This document shows positions 26,344 to 34,800 of a stretch of 64,000 nucleotides of DNA, in pieces. Made by a program: the position numbers and the translations under genes. The notes beneath the pieces were generated by a model. It was given only the letters and a program-made list of their open reading frames with translations. It searched no databases and was not told where the DNA came from. How positions within the stretch are numbered: position 1 is the stretch's first letter; every line of letters begins with the position of its first letter. The DNA lies in the NCBI RefSeq assembly GCF_040645615.1, contig NZ_JBEYYO010000003.1:62001-126000 (forward strand). The letters run 5' to 3'. Source of the DNA: Glycomyces sp040645615. GTDB taxonomy: Bacteria > Actinomycetota > Actinomycetes > Mycobacteriales > Micromonosporaceae.

Positions 26344-29300
26344 ATGACTTCCGTTGAACCCGCCGCGGCGACGCCGCTGCTGAGCGTCGTCGTCCCCGTC
26401 TACAACGTGGAGGAGTACCTCGACGAGTGCCTGCGTTCGGTGGCCGAGCAGACGCTCGCCGATCTCGAGGTCGTCATGATCGACGATGGCTCGACCGACT
26501 CGAGTGCGGCCGTCGCGGCCGCTTGGGTGGAGCGGGACGGCCGGTTCAGCCTCGTCAGGCAGGACAACGTCGGGCAGGGCGGGGCCCGGAACCGAGGCGC
26601 CGCGCTCGCGAAGGGCGCCTACCTGACCTTCCTCGACAGCGACGACATCGTTCTTCCCGACGCCTACCTGCGCATGGTGGAGACGTTGGAGGCCACCGGC
26701 TCGGACTTCGCGGTGGGCGGGCTCGAACGCTACGACGGCTCGCGGCACTGGGCGGTGCCCAAGTACGCCGCGACGGTCGCAAGCGGGGCCAGACGCACCC
26801 ACATCACGCTCGAACCGGAGCTCCTGCACGACACCGTGGTGCCGAACAAGGTGTGGCGCACGTCGTTCTGGCGAGAGAACGGCATCGAGTTTCCCGAGAG
26901 CAGCTACTACGAGGACATCGCGACACTCCTGGACGCCCATCTCCGCGCGGAGCACGTCGACCTGGTGCCCGAACCGGTGTTCTACTGGCGCCTGCGCGAA
27001 ACCGGCACCTCGATCACCCAGAACCTGGCCTCGGACGTCCGCAAGTTCACCGATCGGATCGCGGCCGTCAGACGGAACCTCGACCTGTTCGAGCGGCACG
27101 GCGCGCAGGAGCTGCACGCCGCGTACGGCGATCTGATCCTGCGATTCGACCTGCGGTACTACGTCGATCTGTACGACCGGCTCGATGAGGACTACCGGTC
27201 CTGCGTGCGGGAGACCGTACGCGAGTTCTTCGAACCAGACCCCGAAGCGGCGTTCCGTGCAGTGGAGCTGTTCGACCGGGTCAAGTACAAGTTGCTGCTC
27301 GACGGGGACACCGAAGCGCTCCTCACCTACCTTGCGCTGTGGCGCAGCGGCGGACTGTCCAGGCTTCCGGTGGAGGTCGTCGGCGACCACGTCCTGGTCG
27401 ACTTCGCGTCCGCGTTGGGACGCGAGGTGGGTCTGCCTCCTGCGCTGCTGGACTACACCGAGAAGCTCCAACTCGTCGCCGCCGTCGGCGACGTGCGGAT
27501 CTTCGGCGGCGAGGTCCTCATCGACGGATCCGCCTACGTGGGGCGACTCACCGGGGTGGACCGCTCCGAGGATCTCATCGAGGTGTGGCTGGAGAACGGC
27601 GACACCAGGATCCCCGCCGAGGTCAGGCGGCGCATCGATCCGGCGGTGGCAGCTCGCGCGGGCGTCGGCGTCGACGGGGCCGAGCACACGGCCTTCACCG
27701 CCGCAATCCCGATCGAGCGGCTCGCCGAGAACAGCCGCAAGAACGTCACGTGGAAGGTCAACGCGGCCTCCACGTGTCTGGGCCGCACCGTCACGGGCCC
27801 GCTCTCACCGGCGATTCCCGGCCCAGCGCAGCGGCCGGTCATGGCCGAGATCGAGGCGGGCCGTTGGGTCCGGGCGAGCTGGATCGACAACCGGACACTG
27901 GCCGTGAGGGTTCGCGAGGAGCCCGCCGTGTGCACGAGCGCCTCGGTCGACGGCGAATGGCTCGACCTGCGGTTCCGACTCGCCCCCGGGTTCACCGGCG
28001 AGGCCTGTCTGTCGCTTGGGGACGCGGCCGTCACCGCGCCGATCCGGCCCCTTCCGCTGCGCCGCCGGCAAGGGGTGGCGCGGCTGCCGGTCGCCTCGCT
28101 TCGCGAGGCCTCGAACGCGGCCGATCCCGCAGAGGAGCACGTCTGGCAGGTTCGGACCGTCGACTCCGGCAGCCGGTCGAAGTTCCAGGTGAGCGCGGCT
28201 CCCGGATTCACCTTCGAACGGCGGTCGGCCGGTGACCGCGAATGGTTCGCCCGCCGCACCCGCTCCGGAGTCCTTCGGGTCCACGACCGGCCCGCGAAGC
28301 CGGTGCTGAAGTCGTGGAAATGGTCCGAAGGCGCACGTCTGACGCTGGATCTCGACCACCCCCTTCCAAGCGGTGTCGAGAGTGTGGTCGTCCAATCGTC
28401 CTCCCGCTCGGAGGCGTACGCGTTCCCCGCCGCTTCCCGACGCGGCGGGGTGCGAGCGGTGCTCGACCTCGGCGCGATCAGCGACTCGGTGGACACCAGG
28501 CCGCTCCGGTCGGGAACCTGGCTGCTCAAAACTCGCTCGAACACCGGAGAGGACCTCGAAGTCGGCGTGGCGGGCGACCCCGGCGGGTCACTGCCGGACC
28601 GCCATCTGCACAACAGTCGTGAATTCGCGATCGCCGACCGGAACCTCCACCAGGCCGTGATCAACGTCGGATCGGAGCTGCGCGGAGACGAGGTCGGCAA
28701 GTCGAACCAGCACCGCCTCCAGACCGTTCACTACCCGAGCGCGAAGACCGGTCTGCGGGACGCGGTGCTCTACGAGGCTTATCTGGGCAGGCAGTTCGCC
28801 GACAGCCCGCGGGCCATCTTCGAAGAGCTGGTCTCCCGCGGGTCGCACCTGGAGCACCTCGTGGTCTCCACGGACCAGCAGGTCCCGATTCCCGAGGGCG
28901 CCCGGCGCATAGCCGAAGGCAGTCGGGAGTACTTCGAGGCGATGGCCCAGTGCAAGTACATCGTCGCGAGCACCTTCCGCCCGTCCTGGTTCAAGCGCGC
29001 CGAAGGGCAGGTGGTGGTCCAGACCTGGCACGGCACGCCGCTCAAGCGCATCGGGCTCGACGTCGACCTCGCGAAATACTCTGACCCCGCCTACCACCTG
29101 CGCATTCCCGCCATGGCCGCCGAGTGGGACTACGTGGTCTCGGCCAGCTCGTACACCTCGCCGATCATGCGCTCGGCCTTCGCCTTCGAAGGGGCCCTGC
29201 TGGAGACCGGGCTGCCGCGCAACGACCGCTTCTTCGGCGGCGCGAGCGAGTCGATCAACGCGGAGGTCCGCCGGCGCTTGGGCATTCCCGCGGACCGCAA

Positions 29301-29838
29301 GGTGGTGCTCTACGCCCCGACCTGGCGTGACAACCGCTCCGGCCCCCGGCGGCCGTTCCACCTCGAGATCGGCCTCGATCTCGAGGCCATGGCGACCGAG
29401 CTCGGCGAGGATTACGCGATCGTATTCCGCAAGCATCCGATGCTCGTCGACCAGCTCCCGGCCGAGCTCCGCGAGTTCGTCGTCGACGCCTCCGACTACC
29501 CGGATGTCCAGGACCTACTGGTGGCCACCGACATCCTGGTCACCGACTACTCGTCGCTGATGTTCGACTTCGCGAACACCGGGCGTCCGATGCTGTTCTA
29601 CACCTACGACCTCGACCACTACCGCGATGAGAGCAACGGTTTCTACTTCGACTTCGAGGACGAGGCCCCCGGGCCTCTGATCCGCAGCGCCGACGACCTG
29701 TTCAAGGCCGTCCAGACGATCGACGAAGTGTCCGCGGCGCATCGTGAGCGGTACGAGCGGTTCCGGTCCCGATTCTGCACCTGGGACGACGGCGGGGCGA
29801 CTGCGCGCGTAGTCGACGAGGTCTTCGGCCGCCCCTGA
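26344..29838 (+). CDS. Bifunctional GT2 glycosyltransferase / CDP-glycerol-type glycerophosphotransferase
   Basis: 1164 residues, ATG 26344 with GAAGG just upstream (an in-frame GTG lies 12 bp earlier). Residues ~10-230 are a GT2 domain (SVVVPVYNVEEYLDECLRSV, MIDDGSTDSS, TFLDSDDIV). The middle ~500 residues are beta-rich. The last ~350 match TagB/TagF-type polymerases: VVVQTWHGTPLKRIG, VLYAPTWRDN, DILVTDYSSLMFDFA and PMLFYTYDLDHYR, including the H in WHGTP and the DYSS Ser used by the family. It probably builds a glycosylated polyol-phosphate polymer at the membrane. The following GT2 gene is 40 bp away. Confidence 0.88.
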   Translation: MTSVEPAAATPLLSVVVPVYNVEEYLDECLRSVAEQTLADLEVVMIDDGSTDSSAAVAAAWVERDGRFSLVRQDNVGQGGARNRGAALAKGAYLTFLDSDDIVLPDAYLRMVETLEATGSDFAVGGLERYDGSRHWAVPKYAATVASGARRTHITLEPELLHDTVVPNKVWRTSFWRENGIEFPESSYYEDIATLLDAHLRAEHVDLVPEPVFYWRLRETGTSITQNLASDVRKFTDRIAAVRRNLDLFERHGAQELHAAYGDLILRFDLRYYVDLYDRLDEDYRSCVRETVREFFEPDPEAAFRAVELFDRVKYKLLLDGDTEALLTYLALWRSGGLSRLPVEVVGDHVLVDFASALGREVGLPPALLDYTEKLQLVAAVGDVRIFGGEVLIDGSAYVGRLTGVDRSEDLIEVWLENGDTRIPAEVRRRIDPAVAARAGVGVDGAEHTAFTAAIPIERLAENSRKNVTWKVNAASTCLGRTVTGPLSPAIPGPAQRPVMAEIEAGRWVRASWIDNRTLAVRVREEPAVCTSASVDGEWLDLRFRLAPGFTGEACLSLGDAAVTAPIRPLPLRRRQGVARLPVASLREASNAADPAEEHVWQVRTVDSGSRSKFQVSAAPGFTFERRSAGDREWFARRTRSGVLRVHDRPAKPVLKSWKWSEGARLTLDLDHPLPSGVESVVVQSSSRSEAYAFPAASRRGGVRAVLDLGAISDSVDTRPLRSGTWLLKTRSNTGEDLEVGVAGDPGGSLPDRHLHNSREFAIADRNLHQAVINVGSELRGDEVGKSNQHRLQTVHYPSAKTGLRDAVLYEAYLGRQFADSPRAIFEELVSRGSHLEHLVVSTDQQVPIPEGARRIAEGSREYFEAMAQCKYIVASTFRPSWFKRAEGQVVVQTWHGTPLKRIGLDVDLAKYSDPAYHLRIPAMAAEWDYVVSASSYTSPIMRSAFAFEGALLETGLPRNDRFFGGASESINAEVRRRLGIPADRKVVLYAPTWRDNRSGPRRPFHLEIGLDLEAMATELGEDYAIVFRKHPMLVDQLPAELREFVVDASDYPDVQDLLVATDILVTDYSSLMFDFANTGRPMLFYTYDLDHYRDESNGFYFDFEDEAPGPLIRSADDLFKAVQTIDEVSAAHRERYERFRSRFCTWDDGGATARVVDEVFGRP

Positions 29839-29878
29839 CCCCAGGACATCCCCCAGCCACTTCTGCGAGGAAATCGAC

Positions 29879-31570
29879 ATGAACTCCGACACCACGCCCT
29901 CGGTTCACCCCGACCCACTGTGCCGCAACGACTACGGTGCCCTGGAACCGGTCGAGCTCGGTCAGTGGACACCCGAGCTGGGCGTCTCTGTCGTGGTGCC
30001 CGCCTTTGGAAACCAGAGGACGCTCGACCTGTGCCTGGCCGGTCTGGCGGCGCAGAGCTACCCGGCCGAGCTCGTCGAAGTCATCGTCGTCGACGACGGC
30101 TCGGCGCCGCCGTTGCAGCTGCCTGAGACCGCCCCCGAGTCCACACGCGTGGTCGCCAACCCCGGACCCGACTTCGGGATCGCCGCCGCCGTCGACACGG
30201 GTGTTCGAGCAGCCGCCCACTCGTTCGTGCTGCGCATCGATTCCGACGTCATTCCCGATCGCCTGCACGTGGAAGCCCACATGCGGTGGCACCATCAAGT
30301 CGAGTACGCCGTGGTGATCGGCAAGGTCGCCGTCGTCGACCGAGTTCCCGACCTCGAACCCGCCGCCGTGCTCAAGGCCGTCGCCGACGGCAACGGGTGG
30401 GACCTCTTCGAGGGCATCGACGTCGATCGGGAATGGCGCGCGAAGCTCATCGACAAGTACGACCAGCTCAAGGCGCTCGACAGCCGCGCGTACGTCGTCG
30501 CCAACGGGGCCTCGGTCTCCTTCAACCGCGCCATGTACACGGCAGTCGGCGGTCTCGACCGGACGATGGCGCTCGGTGAGGACACCGAACTCGCCTACCG
30601 CCTCGCCCAAGGCGGTGCGGTGTTCATCCCTGAGCGCCATGCCGAGTGCTGGCACCTGGGCGTCCCGCAGATGCACTCGCGGGCGGACGAGGGCCGACGT
30701 TATCGCGAACCCGCCTTCGCCGACCGAATCCCACTGATGCGCAAGCTGCGCGACCAGCCCGGCGGCTCCTGGGAGGTCCCGCTCGTCGAGGTCACGGTCA
30801 CGGTCGGCGAGGCTCGATACGAGCAGGTCCGCGACACGGTCCGTTCAGTGCTGGGCGGCACGCTGACGGACGTGCGGGTCAGCCTCGTCGGCCCGTGGGA
30901 GAGCCTCGCGGTGTCGACACGGGCTCCGCTCGACGACGACCGGTTGGAGCTTCGTCTCATCAGCAGGGCCTTCGCGGCCGACGCCCGAGTCCGGTACGTC
31001 CAGGAGGCCCCGGACACCCCCGCTCCCGCCCCGTTCGGTCTCAGCCTGCCCCCCGGTGTCGTCTGCGACCGCGACGCGCTGCGCGGCTTGATCGCGCTCG
31101 CCGACGACCGGCGCGCGGGCCGCGTCAACCTCGCGCTCTCCGATCACGAGGGGCTGGCCGTGGCAGTCCTCGACCGCACCGCCGCGTTGGCGCGGGCGAT
31201 GCGCTTCGCCGAGGACGGCGCGGATCTCGACTCGGTGGTGCACGCCGTCTGGGGGGTCCTCTGGGAGAACGGCGACGACTGGTTCGGCGACGATCTGGCC
31301 GCTTTGGCGGCCTCTCCGCGCTCGATGTCCCTCGCCTCCGAGAACGAGCGGCTGCGCAGAGAGCGCAGCCGCCAGCGCGCGAGGATCGGGGAACTCGAGA
31401 CTCTGGCAGAGGAGGCGCGTCGCTCCGCGGCGGACTGGGAAGTGTCCGCGGGCCGTTGGGAGCGGGCGGCCGGGACCTGGCAGCTCAAGGCGGCGGCACT
31501 CACGTCGCCGAGTCCCCGGCGCAGGGGTCTGCGGAGCTGGATCTCGCGCTCGCTGCGGGGTCGGCGTTGA
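29879..31570 (+). CDS. GT2 glycosyltransferase with C-terminal coiled coil
   Basis: 563 residues, RBS GAGGAAA before ATG 29879. GT-A core ~35-265: VSVVVPAFGNQRTLDLCLAGL, VIVVDDGSAPP, a DSD motif in FVLRIDSDVIPDR, and the acceptor-region GEDTELAYRLAQGG (ED motif). A less clear domain follows, then a heptad-like Arg/Glu helix (about 475-545) and a basic end (RSWISRSLRGRR) that could bind membrane lipids. It probably works with the preceding bifunctional enzyme on the same polymer. Donor and acceptor unknown. Confidence 0.85.
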   Translation: MNSDTTPSVHPDPLCRNDYGALEPVELGQWTPELGVSVVVPAFGNQRTLDLCLAGLAAQSYPAELVEVIVVDDGSAPPLQLPETAPESTRVVANPGPDFGIAAAVDTGVRAAAHSFVLRIDSDVIPDRLHVEAHMRWHHQVEYAVVIGKVAVVDRVPDLEPAAVLKAVADGNGWDLFEGIDVDREWRAKLIDKYDQLKALDSRAYVVANGASVSFNRAMYTAVGGLDRTMALGEDTELAYRLAQGGAVFIPERHAECWHLGVPQMHSRADEGRRYREPAFADRIPLMRKLRDQPGGSWEVPLVEVTVTVGEARYEQVRDTVRSVLGGTLTDVRVSLVGPWESLAVSTRAPLDDDRLELRLISRAFAADARVRYVQEAPDTPAPAPFGLSLPPGVVCDRDALRGLIALADDRRAGRVNLALSDHEGLAVAVLDRTAALARAMRFAEDGADLDSVVHAVWGVLWENGDDWFGDDLAALAASPRSMSLASENERLRRERSRQRARIGELETLAEEARRSAADWEVSAGRWERAAGTWQLKAAALTSPSPRRRGLRSWISRSLRGRR

Positions 31571-31674
31571 CCTCGGCACGGGTCGGCGAGGGCATCTGAT
31601 ATGGACGTATCCTGTTACCATCTGCTCTGTCGCCCCCACGATACGATTCCGTCTCGACCTTTCGAGGAGCCCCG

Positions 31675-32277
31675 GTGAAGAAGACGACGTCCCTGCTCTG
31701 TGCCGTCGCCGCCTTGATGGCATTCTCGGCCTGCCAAGGCGAGCAGCCGAGCGGCGACGAGGAGACTCCCGGCACGGCCACCGAGTCCCCGGCCGGTCCT
31801 CAGTACGATCCGGCCGCGCTGTTGAGCGTCTCCTTCACGCCTCCGGCCGAGGTGGTCGAGAACGCCGAGGTGCCGTTCACTTCGCTGTTGCCGTATGAGA
31901 CCTACGAGACCAGCAGCTATGACATCGACCTGCCGGACATCGGGGCCGAGAACCGGATCTTCGTGACGCAGTACCTGCTGCCCGCCGACGGGGACTACAG
32001 CGAGTACGACGCGCAGCTCGCCGTGGTCCGCGAGTACGACGCGCTGGTGGTGAACACCGCCGATGAGGACAGCCACGACCCGGCGCTGGTGGCGGGGAAC
32101 TCCGCCGTGTGGCGCTTCACGATCATCGAGAACGGCGAATCGAAGACCTACCAGCAGAACTACTTCGTGTTCGTCGAGAACCACCTGGTCCAGATCACGT
32201 GCCAGTGGACGAACCGGCGCGACTTCGTGCGCCCGGCCTGCGCCGAGTTCCAGCAGACGCTCGCGATCCAGCAGTGA
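31675..32277 (+). CDS. Putative lipoprotein of unknown function
   Basis: 200 residues from a GTG start with GAGGAG upstream. Signal ends in the lipobox FSAC with Cys at residue 20, followed by an acidic flexible stretch and a compact domain (~45-200) with YETYETSSYDIDLPD and a late Cys pair (ITCQWTNRRDFVRPAC). No family recognised. It stands alone between the glycosyltransferase operon and a convergent acyltransferase gene. Confidence 0.75.
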   Translation: MKKTTSLLCAVAALMAFSACQGEQPSGDEETPGTATESPAGPQYDPAALLSVSFTPPAEVVENAEVPFTSLLPYETYETSSYDIDLPDIGAENRIFVTQYLLPADGDYSEYDAQLAVVREYDALVVNTADEDSHDPALVAGNSAVWRFTIIENGESKTYQQNYFVFVENHLVQITCQWTNRRDFVRPACAEFQQTLAIQQ

Positions 32278-32285
32278 CCGGCCTG

Positions 32286-32306
32286 GCGCCGCCGAAGCGG
32301 CGGCGC
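32286..32306. terminator. Terminator hairpin between convergent genes
   Basis: GCGCCGCC (32286-32293), loop GAAGC, GGCGGCGC (32299-32306). The right arm runs into the stop codon of the acyltransferase gene, so it serves the lipoprotein gene best. Confidence 0.6.
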
Positions 32307-34612
32307 TAGAGCTGCGGCAGTTCCGCGGCGACCAGGTCCGTGAGGGATCTGACGTACGGGGTCGTCAGGTGGTTGGTGTCCCGGTAGACGAGGATGTCGT
32401 CCACCACCACCGGGCACACGCCTTCGTAGCACAGCCAGCCCGCGGGGTCGATGACCGTGACACCGAGCTCGTTCTGGAGTTCGATCGTGTCCGCGCGCCG
32501 GTCGGAGCGCCGGATGCCGTCGCCCTCGTCGATGTGGCAGGCGGACACGTCGTCACGGTTCAAGTCGACGCAGGTGGGCACTTCCTCATCGGCCCAAGGC
32601 GTGTCGGCGAAGGCCACCATCGCGCCGGCGGCACCGCCCACCCGCTCGATCGTGTCCTGCCACCCCTGGAGCCAGGGCGGACCGGTCTCGTTGCGGTCGA
32701 CGCCGGTGAGGCTGGTGGTCTCGGAACTGCCGAAGACGACGAGGTCGGGCTGGACCTCGTCGATCTCGTCGAAGACGTTCGCGCGCGCCTGCGCGCACTC
32801 GGTGTACTCGGTGGCGGCCTGCGTGCTGTCGATGGCCACCGACACCGGGGTGCAGGAGCTCTTGGTCCTGGTGACGAGCTTCCAGCCCTGACGGTCGGCA
32901 ATGGGTTCCAGCGCGGGAAACCACTGGGCCGCATGTGAATCACCGACGAGGTAGATGACGATGTCCGAAGAGGTGTCGCCGAACTCGCATCCTTCGGGCC
33001 ACTGGGTCCGCTCGACGTCCAGATGGCAGGAGTCGTCCCCGCCGTCGTAGATGACCGGCAGGTCTTCGCGAGCGGATTCGACCGAGGGCACCAGGTTCTC
33101 GGGCACCTTCTGGGTCTCGATCGCCGCCGCGAGCCTGGCCTCGATCTCGGACAGGTCCTCGACCTCTTCGATCGCGTCGAGGTCGACCGGTTTCTGGTCT
33201 TCTTCGGTGATCTTGGGGAAGCCCAGGGTGAAGGTGAGGATGACGGCGATGGCCAGGACTGAGCTGAGGACGCCTGTGGCGAGGCCTGCTATGTGGGTGT
33301 TCTTGATGGACTTGGCGCGGCGGATGGGTTCTTCGATGTAGAGGAAGGACATCTGGGCCACGGCGAAGGTGCCGATGATGAGGCAGGTGTTGAGTACGAG
33401 GGAGGGCTCGGCGCCGATGGCGAGGGGGATGAGGATGAGGATCGGCCAGTGCCAGAGGTAGAGGCTGTAGGAGATCTTGCCGACGAACTGGAACTGCTTG
33501 GTGTGCAGCAGTGAGGACACGGGGTTGGTGCCCGGGCCGGAGCCGGCGATGATGACGAGCATCGTGCCCAGGACCGGGAGCATCGCCGTGTAGCCGGGGA
33601 AGGGCGTGGACTCGTCGAAGAGGTATCCGGCGGCGAGGATTCCGGCGAGGCCGACGATGCCGAGCACCCAGGCGAGGGCCTTCGGGGTCTTCTTCCAGGT
33701 CGGCAGGGTCAAGGCCAGGAGCGCTCCGGCGGCCAGCTCCCAGACGCGGGTGTGGGCCGCGTAGTAGGCGGTGGGCTGGGACTGCTGGGTGACGAGCACC
33801 GAGAGGAACAGCGAGATCGCGAAGATCGCGGCGCAGGCGCCGACCGCGGCGTTGACCAGCGAGCGAGGCTTGCGCTTGGCGAGGATGAGCAGGCCGATGA
33901 GCAGCAGCGGCCACACCACGTAGAACTGCTCTTCGACCGCCAGCGACCAGTACTGCTGGAACGGCGAGGGCATCTGGTCGGCGTTGAGGTATTCGGTCTC
34001 TTCGGCGATGAACCGGTAGTTGACGATGTAGACGATGACGGTGAACGCGTCCTGCATCGCCGATTCGATGCGGGTCACCGGGAGCCACAGCCACGCGCCG
34101 ACGACCGTCGCGATCGTGACCACCGTGGCCGCGGGGAGGATGCGGCGGGCGCGGCGGGCGTAGAAGCCCATGAGGGAGATCTTCCCGGTGTCGAAGACCT
34201 CTTTGACGAGGAGCGACGTGATCAGGAAGCCCGAGAGGACGAAGAAGACGTCGACGCCGACGTAGCCGCCTGAGGCGAAGGTGAAGCCCGCGTGGGAGAG
34301 GAGGACCAGGACGACCGCGATGGCGCGCAGGCCCTGGATGTCGGGGCGGAAGCCGAGGCCTTCCCAGGTGGTGGGGCGGCGGAGCGGGGCGGGGGTGGGG
34401 TGGGGGCGGGGGGCCGAGGCGGTGGGGGCCGTAGGGGGCGGGGGCGGCGGGGGCTGGAAGGCGGGGCGGGCCGGGTAAGGGCTGGGGGCGGTGCGCGGGG
34501 GGAGGACCGTGCGGGCGGCCGAGCCGGGGACCGTGGTGGGCAGGTGCAGGGTTTCCTCGTTGATCGCCGCCGTCGCCGGGTTGGGGGGGTTGGGTGGCTG
34601 GGGCGAGGTCAT
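32306..34612 (-). CDS. Acyltransferase-3 / SGNH-domain O-acyltransferase (OafA-like)
   Basis: 768 residues from ATG 34612. A Pro-rich cytoplasmic N-terminus (~1-75) precedes the acyltransferase-3 domain of about ten helices, opening with FRPDIQGLRAIAVVLVLLSHAG (catalytic-site Arg and His region shared by OafA/YrhL). A C-terminal extracytoplasmic SGNH domain (~500-768) has VGDSHAAQWFPAL (nucleophile Ser in GDSH) and DTNHLTTPYV (Asp-His). Such proteins move acyl groups, often acetyl, across the membrane and onto wall polymers. Likely decorates the glycopolymer made by the neighbouring genes. Confidence 0.9.
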   Translation of the reverse strand: MTSPQPPNPPNPATAAINEETLHLPTTVPGSAARTVLPPRTAPSPYPARPAFQPPPPPPPTAPTASAPRPHPTPAPLRRPTTWEGLGFRPDIQGLRAIAVVLVLLSHAGFTFASGGYVGVDVFFVLSGFLITSLLVKEVFDTGKISLMGFYARRARRILPAATVVTIATVVGAWLWLPVTRIESAMQDAFTVIVYIVNYRFIAEETEYLNADQMPSPFQQYWSLAVEEQFYVVWPLLLIGLLILAKRKPRSLVNAAVGACAAIFAISLFLSVLVTQQSQPTAYYAAHTRVWELAAGALLALTLPTWKKTPKALAWVLGIVGLAGILAAGYLFDESTPFPGYTAMLPVLGTMLVIIAGSGPGTNPVSSLLHTKQFQFVGKISYSLYLWHWPILILIPLAIGAEPSLVLNTCLIIGTFAVAQMSFLYIEEPIRRAKSIKNTHIAGLATGVLSSVLAIAVILTFTLGFPKITEEDQKPVDLDAIEEVEDLSEIEARLAAAIETQKVPENLVPSVESAREDLPVIYDGGDDSCHLDVERTQWPEGCEFGDTSSDIVIYLVGDSHAAQWFPALEPIADRQGWKLVTRTKSSCTPVSVAIDSTQAATEYTECAQARANVFDEIDEVQPDLVVFGSSETTSLTGVDRNETGPPWLQGWQDTIERVGGAAGAMVAFADTPWADEEVPTCVDLNRDDVSACHIDEGDGIRRSDRRADTIELQNELGVTVIDPAGWLCYEGVCPVVVDDILVYRDTNHLTTPYVRSLTDLVAAELPQL

Positions 34613-34768
34613 CGTGCAACAGTCTCCGTCTAAGGGTGAGGGTCGGGCCTCATGGTAAGCGCGCGTTAGCGGCCGGAGGGCCGCGGTGGTGGTGCGGGCG
34701 GGCCGCGTCATTCATCGTACCGAGCATTCGCGCGCGGGACCGTCCACGATAGGGGCCCGAGCGCGAGG

Positions 34769-34795
34769 GCGGCCCCGGCCGGGGGCCGGGGCCGC
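34769..34795 (-). terminator. Terminator after the export permease
   Basis: Perfect 12-bp stem GCGGCCCCGGCC (34769-34780), loop GGG, arm 34784-34795, six bases beyond the permease stop at 34801. It separates that operon from the acyltransferase gene downstream. Confidence 0.8.
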
Positions 34796-34800
34796 GTTCG

